From DATGEO01 sp035310015 (lineage in GTDB: Bacteria > Chloroflexota > Dormibacteria > Dormibacterales > Dormibacteraceae): a stretch of DNA of 17,914 bases. A model generated the notes under the pieces. The model was not told the DNA's origin. It did not search any database and saw nothing but the letters and a program-made list of their open reading frames with translations. Positions within the stretch are counted from its first letter, which is position 1. Every line of letters starts with the position of its first letter. The position numbers and the translations under genes were made by a program. The stretch lies in assembly GCA_035310015.1 (NCBI GenBank), contig DATGEO010000127.1, positions 1 through 17,914 on the forward strand. Direction: 5' to 3'. Shown piece after piece: positions 8,161-14,626 of the stretch.

Positions 8161-8504
8161 CGAGAAGCCTCCTGGCGGGCGGCCGGCACCCGAGCAGCGC
8201 GCCCCGCCAGCCCCACGCCCATGGCGACGAGAGCCAGCGCGGCGATGGCGATGAGCACCGCCGCCGCCTGCCCGAGCGGAGGGCCGGACACGGAGACCAC
8301 GACCTGCGTCGTCGGCGACGGTGTCGCCGCCGTGGCTCGCGCCGCGAACCTGGCCACGCCGGCAAAGGCGATGGCCGCGCCACCGAACATCAGCGGGATG
8401 CCGGCCAGCGCCGCGGTCGCATCGCGCCGCCAGACGACGGCGAACGCGCCGGCCGCGATCATGCCGGCGGCCACGAAGAGGACGGACACCAGGCTGACGC
8501 TCAT
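8157..8504 (-). CDS. nuoK: NuoK-like subunit lacking both channel glutamates
   Basis: A 115-residue protein with three predicted membrane helices (about 5-25, 30-55 and 80-101), the size and layout of NuoK. Alignable marks are RRDATAALAGIPLMFGG (26-42), matching RRNAIVVLMGIELMLNA, and GQ...VAMGVGLA (78-100), matching the GQ-FALFVMTVAAAEAAVGLA segment. In typical NuoK, Glu36 and Glu72 (E. coli numbering) are needed for proton transfer. Here the first position is Pro37 and the second Leu92. Asp28 and Glu112, both outside the membrane core, are the only acidic residues in the whole protein. ATG start, one base after the nuoJ stop. Identity rests on size, local matches and position between nuoJ and nuoL; proton conduction by the usual route looks impossible. 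Confidence 0.78.
   Translation of the reverse strand: MSVSLVSVLFVAAGMIAAGAFAVVWRRDATAALAGIPLMFGGAAIAFAGVARFAARATAATPSPTTQVVVSVSGPPLGQAAAVLIAIAALALVAMGVGLAGRAARVPAARQEASR
8168..8173 (-). promoter_or_regulatory. Shine-Dalgarno AGGAGG supporting a CTG start for nuoL
   Basis: AGGAGG lies inside the end of nuoK, seven bases before CTG-AGC-GCC. The CTG overlaps the nuoK TGA by the usual four-base pattern. No ATG, GTG or TTG in the nuoL frame is available before the first NuoL helix. Confidence 0.7.
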
Positions 8505-8505
8505 C

Positions 8506-8994
8506 TCATCGCTCCCGCTCGCGGGTGCGCCACAGCAGGGTCACGACCACGAGGCCGATGACGGTGATGCCGACGACGGCCTCGGTCGCGAGCGCCTCGC
8601 GCGCGAACAGCAGGCGGCCGACGGCTGCGGTGCCCAGGTCCCCGCCATTGAACCTCACGTGGGCGAAGGCGCCGCGGTAGGCGGCGTAGCCGAGAAGCGC
8701 CAGCATCAAGGCGGCTCCGACCGCGCCGAGCTGGCGCCAGAGGCCGTCCACCGGCCACTCGTACGCCCGGTGGTCGGGGCGCGCCAGGAGCAGCGCGCTG
8801 CCGGCGAAGCTGACCAGGGTCACGAGGGCGGCAAACCCCGCGGAAAGGGACGCCTCGACGCCCGCCACGCCCACTCCCGCGACGAGAAGGGCGAGCGAGC
8901 GCAGGCCGCGGCGGCCGAGCAGGGCCACCAGCACTGCACCCGCGAGGGCCACGGCGGAGGACGCAAAGAAACCTATCGCGTGGGGAGAATCCAT
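8506..8994 (-). CDS. nuoJ: NuoJ-like subunit of a divergent Complex I membrane module
   Basis: A 162-residue membrane protein with about five hydrophobic segments (8-24, 29-47, 54-72, 88-104 and 134-154). The middle segment FAALVTLVSFAGSALLL (54-70) corresponds to the FLALVQILVYVGAVMVLFLF helix of NuoJ. The end GRLLFAREALATEAVVGIT (123-141) matches the usual GxLLFxxYLLPFExASLLLLVA segment. The tail is Arg/Glu rich. ATG start with GGAG five bases upstream; stop one base before nuoK. A 30-base gap separates it from the small membrane gene upstream. Divergent but recognisable mainly through its neighbours; in isolation the call would be weaker. Confidence 0.75.
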   Translation of the reverse strand: MDSPHAIGFFASSAVALAGAVLVALLGRRGLRSLALLVAGVGVAGVEASLSAGFAALVTLVSFAGSALLLARPDHRAYEWPVDGLWRQLGAVGAALMLALLGYAAYRGAFAHVRFNGGDLGTAAVGRLLFAREALATEAVVGITVIGLVVVTLLWRTRERER

Positions 8995-9024
8995 CCGGAC
9001 TCCGTCGTTCAGAGGCCTTGCCGG

Positions 9025-9246
9025 CTAGTCGCCAAGACCGCCGGTTCCAGGGCGCCAAGCATACAGGAGCCCTGATCCGGCGATCGCGAGCGCAGCCAGG
9101 GCCGCGGCCAGCGCCCCTGGCGTTGGATTCGTGTAGTAGGCGGAGAAGGCGTACGCGCCCAGGGCGAGCACGATGCAGGCCGTGAGCAGGGAGGCGGCCG
9201 AGCGCACCGCGTCCAGGCGCGCGACGCGGCGCGAGAATGAGCTCAT
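9025..9246 (-). CDS. Small two-helix membrane protein of unknown function, upstream of nuoJ
   Basis: A 73-residue protein. A basic N-terminus (RRVARLDAVR) precedes two hydrophobic segments, about 16-36 and 44-62, separated by YYTNPTPG; the end is Gly-rich. I do not recognise a family. It reads in the same direction as nuoJKLMN, with a 30-base gap, so it is probably the first gene of that operon and may be an accessory subunit or assembly factor (inference). Its ATG overlaps the ATG of the plus-strand GNAT gene inside the palindrome CATG. No clear Shine-Dalgarno is visible. A longer reading from 9318 is open, but it would run deep into the GNAT gene and its N-terminus looks non-coding. Confidence 0.55.
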   Translation of the reverse strand: MSSFSRRVARLDAVRSAASLLTACIVLALGAYAFSAYYTNPTPGALAAALAALAIAGSGLLYAWRPGTGGLGD

Positions 9247-9260
9247 GGCCGCATTCTCGC
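9231..9260. promoter_or_regulatory. 30-bp perfect dyad centred on overlapping divergent start codons
   Basis: The arms GCGAGAATG (9231-9239) and CATTCTCGC (9252-9260) are exact reverse complements with a 12-base spacer. The dyad centre (9245.5) coincides with the centre of the CATG (9244-9247) that supplies both ATG starts. Each gene therefore has GCGAGAATG-N5-ATG on its own strand. The arm could be an operator half-site or, as GAGAAT six bases before each start, a -10 element for leaderless transcripts. Function is inferred from geometry only. Confidence 0.5.
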
Positions 9261-10036
9261 AGCTTGTGGAATTCGGGAAGAACCACCGGCAGCCGCCCGG
9301 GCCTGGCCTGGAGGTCATCGAAACCCCGCGCTACCGCATCCAGCTCATGCCCGACTTCCCCCTTCCAGGGCCCAACAACGTATCCCGCATCCGCTGCACC
9401 GCGGCCGAGGTCGACGATCTCATCGAAGAAGTTCGCGCGCTGACCGCAGCGCGGGGCCTGCCGGTCAACTGGATACTCGACCCCGAGACCGAGCCCGACG
9501 ATTGTCCGGACCACCTGAAGGCGCACGGCATCCTGCCCGACCCGCACGACGAGGTGTCGTCGGTGATGGTGCTGCCCGCCACGGCGGACGTGAGCGCGCC
9601 GGTCATACCTGGTCTCGAGATCCACGACGCGCTGGAGAGCCTCGAGTCGTTCACGTCCGCCGAGCAGGTCAGAGGGGAAGCCTTCAGCGGCATCCCCTAT
9701 GGCGACCCCATGCCGATCGACGCCCAGCGTGAGCGGCGTTACGCCAACGACAAGGCGGCCGGCAACCGCCGGATCGTGATGGCCACGGTCGACGGCGAGC
9801 CGGCCGGAGCCGGCTCGCTCACCCTCTTCCCGCCCGACGGCGCGACCATGAACGGCGGCGCCGTCAGGCCCCGGTTTCGCGGACTCGGCGTCTACCGCGC
9901 GCTGGTCGCGGCGCGTCTGCAGCTGGCGCGCGACGCGGGCGCGGCCGGGCTCGTGGTCTGGGGCGGGAGCATGTCCCGGCCGATCCTGGAACGCCTCGGC
10001 TTCCAGACCGTGAGCTGGCGGAAGTTCTACGTCTAA
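9245..10036 (+). CDS. GNAT-family N-acetyltransferase
   Basis: A 263-residue protein whose C-terminal half (about 140-263) is a GNAT domain that would transfer an acyl group from acyl-CoA to an amine. The acyl-CoA binding motif is RGLGVYRAL (212-220), preceded by strand-like GEPAGAGSLTLF (184-195) and followed by AGAAGLVVWGG and RPILERLGF, the usual motif B region. The N-terminal 130 residues have no motif I recognise and may be a degenerate second GNAT repeat. It is the only clear full-length plus-strand gene here. Its TAA overlaps the TAG of the converging ABC gene by two bases, so no terminator separates them. Start chosen at the ATG in the dyad; an upstream ATG at 9173 is open but lies opposite the small membrane gene. 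Substrate unknown. Confidence 0.85.
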   Translation: MAAFSQLVEFGKNHRQPPGPGLEVIETPRYRIQLMPDFPLPGPNNVSRIRCTAAEVDDLIEEVRALTAARGLPVNWILDPETEPDDCPDHLKAHGILPDPHDEVSSVMVLPATADVSAPVIPGLEIHDALESLESFTSAEQVRGEAFSGIPYGDPMPIDAQRERRYANDKAAGNRRIVMATVDGEPAGAGSLTLFPPDGATMNGGAVRPRFRGLGVYRALVAARLQLARDAGAAGLVVWGGSMSRPILERLGFQTVSWRKFYV

Positions 10037-11856
10037 GCCAGCGACTCCTCCCATGCGCGGTGGAGAGAGCCGTAGCGCCCGCTCAGCGCGCGGAGGGCGG
10101 AAGGCGCGCCATCCTCCACGATGCGGCCGGAGTCGATGACCAGCACGCGGTCCGCGATCTCGACCGTCGACAGGCGGTGGGCGATGATCAGCGCCGTGCG
10201 GCCGCGCAGCAGCGTCCGCAGCGCGCGCTGGACCAACCGCTCCGACGGCAGGTCGAGCGACGACGTGGCCTCGTCGAGGATGAGGACGCGAGGGTCGGCG
10301 AGGAACGCGCGCGCGAAGGCGACGAGCTGGCGCTGTCCCGAGGAAAGGCGGACGCCCCGACGCCGCACGTCCGTTTCGTAGCCGTCGGGCAGCGCGTCGA
10401 TATACGCATCGAGCCCCACGGCGTGCGACGCCGCGATCATCTCCGCCCGCGTCGCGTCTGGCCTCCCGAACATGATGTTGTCGCCGACGGTCCCCGAGAA
10501 CAGGAAGCTCTCCTGCGTGACCATGACGATGGAGCGGCGCAGCTCGGCCACCGCGATCGTGCGCAGGTCGACGCCGTCGAGCGTCACGCGACCGGCCGTC
10601 GGGTCGTAGAAGCGCGAGACGAGCCGCGCGATGGTCGTCTTCCCCGCACCGGTCTCGCCGACGAGGGCGACGATCTGCCCAGCGGGAATCTCGACGCTGA
10701 CGTCGTGCAGCACCGCTCGCTCGCGGTAGGCGAAGGTGACGTCTTCGACCGCGATCGCGCCCTTCGCGGCGCCCAGCTTCACCGGCACCTCGGGCTCCGG
10801 CACCGTCGGCACCTCTTCGATCACGCCCGAGATCTTCTCGAGCGCGGCGCCGGCGGCCTGAAACACGTTGTAGAACTGCGACAGATCCTGCATCGGCTCG
10901 AAGAACTGGCGCAGATACAGGACGAACGCAGTCAGCACACCCAGGGTGAGCTGACCCTCGATGACGAGGTAGCCGCCGAACAGGAGCACCGCGGCGGTGG
11001 TCAGCCGGCCGAGCACGTTTATGCCCGGCCCAAAGGTCGAGGCCAGGCGGTTGGACCAGATGTTGGCGTCGCGGTAGCGGCCGTTGACGTCCTCGAAGAT
11101 CTCCTGGTTGCGAGGCTCGCGTCGAAACGCGTGCACGGCACGTATGCCTCCCAGCGACTCGACGTACTGGACGATCACGAGCACGATCGCGCGCCGCACC
11201 GCGCGGTAGGACCGCGCGGAGTTGTGCCGGAACCACCAAGCGAGCGCGATGACGAGCGGCATGGCGACGAGCGCAATCGCGCCAAGCCGCGGGTTGAGGC
11301 GGATCAGGATCACCGTGATCGCGCCCACCGAGACCAGAGACGTCACCACTGACGTCAGCCCGGTCGCGAGCAGCTCGTTGAGCGCGTCGATGTCCGAGGT
11401 CAGCCGGCTGATGATGCGGCCGGAGCTGTACCGCTCGAAGAAAGACAGGGACAGCTCCTGGATGTGAGCGAACAGCAGCACGCGCAGGTCGCGCAGCGCG
11501 TTCTGGCCGACCTCACCCGAGACACGGAGGAACGCGTACTGGGCGGCGGCGTTGACCACGAGCACCCCGACGAGGGCCGCGCCGATCTCGAACAGCGCCG
11601 TCAGGTCGCCGTTCGTCCCGTGGCGCACGCCCTGATCGATGCCGACGCCGACGATGTACGGGATCGAGAGATACGCGACCGAGCGGACGAGGATCAGCAC
11701 GCCCGCGAGCAGCAGCTGGCGCCGGTAGGGCCGCAGCAGCCGGCCGAGCAGCCGGCGGCTGCGGCGCCGCAGGAGCCCGGCGACGCTGGCCGAGAACTCG
11801 TCGACCTCCTCGGCCGCGACGCCGCGCCAGCGGTCGGCGGTGGCGATGACGCTCAA
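10033..11856 (-). CDS. ABC exporter half-transporter, canonical ATP-site subunit of a putative heterodimer
   Basis: A 607-residue fusion of a six-helix exporter domain (about 45-330) and an ATPase domain (about 365-605). ATPase motifs: Walker A GETGAGKT (400-407), Q-loop Gln448, signature LSSGQ (504-508, a variant of LSGGQ), Walker B ending D528 with catalytic Glu529, and switch His560. Its own Walker site is fully canonical. The 5' end overlaps the upstream ABC gene as TTGA, so it starts with TTG and is probably translationally coupled. The two genes are the same size and architecture, as in BmrCD, LmrCD or TM287/288-type heterodimeric exporters. Substrate (drug, lipid or peptide) cannot be told. 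Its stop overlaps the stop of the converging GNAT gene. Confidence 0.92.
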   Translation of the reverse strand: MSVIATADRWRGVAAEEVDEFSASVAGLLRRRSRRLLGRLLRPYRRQLLLAGVLILVRSVAYLSIPYIVGVGIDQGVRHGTNGDLTALFEIGAALVGVLVVNAAAQYAFLRVSGEVGQNALRDLRVLLFAHIQELSLSFFERYSSGRIISRLTSDIDALNELLATGLTSVVTSLVSVGAITVILIRLNPRLGAIALVAMPLVIALAWWFRHNSARSYRAVRRAIVLVIVQYVESLGGIRAVHAFRREPRNQEIFEDVNGRYRDANIWSNRLASTFGPGINVLGRLTTAAVLLFGGYLVIEGQLTLGVLTAFVLYLRQFFEPMQDLSQFYNVFQAAGAALEKISGVIEEVPTVPEPEVPVKLGAAKGAIAVEDVTFAYRERAVLHDVSVEIPAGQIVALVGETGAGKTTIARLVSRFYDPTAGRVTLDGVDLRTIAVAELRRSIVMVTQESFLFSGTVGDNIMFGRPDATRAEMIAASHAVGLDAYIDALPDGYETDVRRRGVRLSSGQRQLVAFARAFLADPRVLILDEATSSLDLPSERLVQRALRTLLRGRTALIIAHRLSTVEIADRVLVIDSGRIVEDGAPSALRALSGRYGSLHRAWEESLA

Positions 11857-13646
11857 GCGGAAACCATCCCTTCCCGACCGCGCGCCGTCTCCTCGTACTC
11901 CTGCGACAGCAGCGCGCGGTAGAGGTCGTTCGACCGCATCAGCGCGGTGTGGGTGCCGACGGCGGCGATCGTCCCGCTGTCGACGAGCGCCACCCGGTCC
12001 GCGAGCGCGAGCGTGGACGGGCGGTGGACGACGAGCAGTCCCGAGACCCCTTCCAGGACGCGCGCCAGCGCCTCTTCGATCACCGCCTCGGTGTGGACGT
12101 CGACCGACGACAGCGGGTCGTCGAGGACGAGCACCTGGGGCCGGCCCAGCACGGCACGCGCCAGCGCGAGCCGCTGCCGCTGGCCGCCGGACAGCGTGTA
12201 GCCCTGCTCGCCGACTCGCGTCTCGAGTCCCCAGGGCAGCTCCCAGACGAAGTTCGCCTGCGCCACGTCGAGCGCGCGCTTGATCTCTTCTTCGGGCACC
12301 ATCGAGCGGCCCATGACCAGGTTCTCGTGCACCGACGCCGAGAACAGGATCGGGTCCTCGAACGCCATCCCGATGTGGGAGCGGAGCGAGCGCAGGTGCA
12401 GGTCGCGCACGTCGATCCCGTCGAGCAGCACCTGGCCTTCGGTGACGTCATAGAGCCGCGGCACGAGGTAGGCGAGCGTGGTCTTGCCCGAGCCCGTCCG
12501 GCCGACCAGGCCCACGGTCTCGCCGGGTTCGATGGTCAGGTCGAGGCCGCGCAGGATCCACTCGTCCGACTTCGGGTACTTGAAGCCGACCCCGCGCAGC
12601 TCGATGCGGCCACGCGCCTTGTCGACCGAACGCGCTCCGGGCCGGTCGGCGATGTCCGGCCGTGAGTCGAGCACCTCGTTGAGCCGCTCGGACGCGGTCT
12701 GGCACTCCTCGCTCATGGACAGCACCCAGCCGATGGCGTCCATCGGCCACGTGAGCATGAAGACGTAGCTCATGAAGGCGACAAGGCCGCCGATGGTCAG
12801 CGTCCCGTGGATGACGTTGTAGCCGCCGAGCAGCAGGACGATCGCGAGCGAGATGTTCGGCAGCAGCGTCAGCTGCGTCCACAGCTTCGCCCGCTCGGTG
12901 ATGGCCTCGAGGTTGGTCGCGCGCAGCAGGCGCGCCTGGTCGTCGAAGCGCTGCTGCATCAGGGGCATGCGGCCGAACGCCTTGATGATGCGCACGCCGG
13001 TCGCCATCTCTTCGATGATCGTGGTCAGGTCGCCCTGCTGGTCCTGCACGCGGCGCGCGAGGACTCTGTACTTGTCCTGGAACTTGTTGCTGAGATAGGC
13101 GATGGGCAGCATGCAGATCACGACCGCGATCGCGAGCAGCCAGTCGAGCTGCAGCATGAGGATGAAGACCACGAGGAAGGTGACGATCGTCTGCAGGAAC
13201 CAGATGAGGCCGAAGCTCACGAACCGGCGCACGGTGCCGATGTCGGAGATCGCGCGCGACAGGAGCTGGCCCGACTGCCAGTTGTCGTGAAACGACACCT
13301 GCAGGCTCTGGAGGTGCGCGTAGAAGTCGTTGCGCAGATCGGTCTCCATGCGCAGCGAGGCGATGCCCGAAAAGTTGCGGCGAAGAAAGATGAGCAGGAA
13401 CTCGACCACTCCAATCGCCACCAGGAGCCCCGCCATCGGCAGGAGGGCGCTCTGCTGGTGGTGAGTTACGGGGCCGTCGATGATGTACTGGATCACCTTC
13501 GGGATGGCCGCGGCGGTCACCAGGCTGCCCACCTGGGCCAGCCCGAACACGACCACAAGGCCCACGTACGGCCGCAGGTAAGGCAGATACCTGCGGAGAG
13601 CGATCAAGCCCAACGAGGTTTCCTCCGCGCCCTTTTTTGGGCGCAC
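11853..13646 (-). CDS. ABC exporter half-transporter with degenerate ATP site, partner of the downstream ABC gene
   Basis: A 597-residue exporter half-transporter: membrane domain about 25-320, ATPase about 347-590. Walker A is GRTGSGKT (382-389), signature LSGGQ (485-489) and switch His541, all normal. Two key residues differ: the Q-loop position is Glu430 (AFEDP) and the catalytic Glu after Walker B is Asp510 (LVLDDPLSS). This is the pattern of the degenerate-site subunit in heterodimeric exporters; in the dimer its Walker site would face the LSSGQ of the partner. GTG at 13646 is given as the start but has no ribosome site. TTG at 13613, with GGAGG eight bases upstream (13622-13626), may be the true start and would give 586 residues beginning just before IALRRYLPYLRPY. 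Confidence 0.9.
   Translation of the reverse strand: MRPKKGAEETSLGLIALRRYLPYLRPYVGLVVVFGLAQVGSLVTAAAIPKVIQYIIDGPVTHHQQSALLPMAGLLVAIGVVEFLLIFLRRNFSGIASLRMETDLRNDFYAHLQSLQVSFHDNWQSGQLLSRAISDIGTVRRFVSFGLIWFLQTIVTFLVVFILMLQLDWLLAIAVVICMLPIAYLSNKFQDKYRVLARRVQDQQGDLTTIIEEMATGVRIIKAFGRMPLMQQRFDDQARLLRATNLEAITERAKLWTQLTLLPNISLAIVLLLGGYNVIHGTLTIGGLVAFMSYVFMLTWPMDAIGWVLSMSEECQTASERLNEVLDSRPDIADRPGARSVDKARGRIELRGVGFKYPKSDEWILRGLDLTIEPGETVGLVGRTGSGKTTLAYLVPRLYDVTEGQVLLDGIDVRDLHLRSLRSHIGMAFEDPILFSASVHENLVMGRSMVPEEEIKRALDVAQANFVWELPWGLETRVGEQGYTLSGGQRQRLALARAVLGRPQVLVLDDPLSSVDVHTEAVIEEALARVLEGVSGLLVVHRPSTLALADRVALVDSGTIAAVGTHTALMRSNDLYRALLSQEYEETARGREGMVSA
13627..13644 (-). other. Perfect 6-bp inverted repeat with A6 loop at the ABC gene start
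   Basis: GCGCCC, six A (minus strand) and GGGCGC form a GC-rich hairpin that begins inside the GTG at 13646-13644 and ends one base before the GGAGG that could serve the TTG at 13613. In mRNA it could mask the GTG and favour the inner TTG, or modulate translation. It may be chance in a GC-rich genome. Confidence 0.35.
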
Positions 13647-13685
13647 TGAACCACAAGGCGGCGGGAGCCGCTCAGTTTACTGCGG

Positions 13686-14195
13686 TCAGTTCAGGAAGTT
13701 GCGCCGCGTGCGGCGATCGCGCACGAAGAGCCGGGCGAGGCGAGCGCCGATCCTGCGGTCCTTCTCGTCGCCGAGGGTGAGCTCGAAGATGAGCTCGAGC
13801 AGGGCCTGGCCGTCGACCAGGATCAGGGAGTGGCCGGCCGCAAACTCATGGGCTTCCTGGGAGAAATCGCCGTCGGTGATGAGCAGCGCGCCGTCGGCGC
13901 CGTTGCGCTCGGCGACCTGCGCCATCTCCTCGAGCGGCGCCCTGCTGATCTGGCGCATCCCCCGCAGCTGGCAGTTGACGATCAGGCGGCCGCGGCCGTC
14001 TCGGGAAACTTCCATGTCGATCACGTCGCGATCGGGTCCCTCGCCGGCGAAGACCGCGTGCCCCCGCCGGCGAAAGATGTCGGCGACCAGCGCCGAGTAC
14101 CCCTCCCAGGACAGCTCGCGCACCGACGCCAGGACCCGGTGGCCGTCGGGATGGCCCTGCCTGTGCGACTGCCCGTTCCACCCCCACCGGAACAT
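13686..14195 (-). CDS. Mrr-like (PD-(D/E)XK fold) protein with degraded catalytic motif
   Basis: A 169-residue protein whose residues about 27-135 follow the Mrr/restriction-endonuclease-like domain. The usual layout is visible: LSWEGYSALVADIFRRRGH (28-46), then RDVIDMEV (56-63, the catalytic Asp position being D60), LIVNCQ (71-76), GADGALLITDGDFSQEAHEF (99-118) and LILVDGQALLELI (124-136). Active members carry QCK at the LIVNCQ site; here it is NCQ, so both the Gln and the catalytic Lys are gone. Nuclease activity is therefore unlikely; DNA binding or a structural role remains possible. The rest is a basic tail (147-166). The ATG has no strong ribosome site and follows the CBS gene by 48 bases containing a GC stem-loop. 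The ABC gene start lies 39 bases downstream. Confidence 0.7.
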   Translation of the reverse strand: MFRWGWNGQSHRQGHPDGHRVLASVRELSWEGYSALVADIFRRRGHAVFAGEGPDRDVIDMEVSRDGRGRLIVNCQLRGMRQISRAPLEEMAQVAERNGADGALLITDGDFSQEAHEFAAGHSLILVDGQALLELIFELTLGDEKDRRIGARLARLFVRDRRTRRNFLN

Positions 14196-14214
14196 CGGGT
14201 CGCATAACGGCGCG

Positions 14215-14235
14215 CCGGGGCGGAAATTGCCCCGG
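14215..14235 (-). other. GC-rich stem-loop between the CBS and Mrr-like genes
   Basis: CCGGGGC and GCCCCGG pair perfectly (7 bp, all G-C) around a 7-base loop, nine bases after the CBS gene stop in transcript order. No U-tract follows, so it is not a typical intrinsic terminator. It may protect the upstream mRNA 3' end or attenuate read-through. Confidence 0.4.
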
Positions 14236-14243
14236 GCCGCGGC

Positions 14244-14603
14244 CTATTTCGCGAGGTCGCGGATGGACACGATGCCCACGACGTCGCCGTTCTCCATGAC
14301 CGGGAGGTGGCGGAAGTTGTTGGCGAGCATCGTCTGGAGCGCTTCGTCGGTGGGCACGTCCGGGGTGACGGTCATGGGGTCGCGGGTCATCCACGACGAC
14401 ACCTCGTGGGACGGAGCGTCATACGTGGTCGAGAGGGCGCGGACGGTGTCCCGCTCGGTGAAGATGCCGACCAGCGTGGCGCCCTCCATCACCAGCGTCG
14501 ACCCGATTCGATGCTGGGCCATGAGCGCCACCGCCTCGCCCACCGTCGTGGACGGGGTGACGTAATGCAGCCCGGTCGACATGACCTCCCGCACCGTGGT
14601 CAC
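14244..14603 (-). CDS. Stand-alone tandem CBS-domain protein
   Basis: A 119-residue soluble protein made only of two CBS motifs (about 5-58 and 68-119), which together form one Bateman module that senses adenine nucleotides in known members. The first repeat has MSTGLHYVTPSTTVGEAVAL and LVGIFTERDTVRAL; the second MTRDPMTVTPDVPTDEAL and DVVGIVSIRDLA. The ERD and IRD ends are typical ligand-contact positions. The start is GTG (14601-14603), with no Shine-Dalgarno but a TAAACT hexamer six bases upstream, suggesting a leaderless message. No effector domain is attached, so the partner is unknown. Neighbours (an acetyltransferase and an Mrr-like protein) do not indicate a pathway. Confidence 0.9.
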   Translation of the reverse strand: MTTVREVMSTGLHYVTPSTTVGEAVALMAQHRIGSTLVMEGATLVGIFTERDTVRALSTTYDAPSHEVSSWMTRDPMTVTPDVPTDEALQTMLANNFRHLPVMENGDVVGIVSIRDLAK

Positions 14604-14609
14604 GCCCGC

Positions 14610-14615
14610 AGTTTA
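14610..14615 (-). promoter_or_regulatory. Candidate -10 element of a leaderless promoter for the CBS gene
   Basis: TAAACT fits TANNNT and ends six bases before the GTG start, the spacing expected when transcription begins at the start codon. No -35 hexamer is visible 16-18 bases upstream. The gene lacks a ribosome binding site, which supports a leaderless start. Confidence 0.4.
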
Positions 14616-14626
14616 TGCCGATGCGC

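Noticed and set aside
9173..9244. Longer N-terminus for the plus-strand GNAT gene from ATG at 9173
   Set aside because: The extra 24 residues are Arg/Glu-rich, lie antisense to the small membrane gene and show no family similarity; the ATG at 9245 is preferred.
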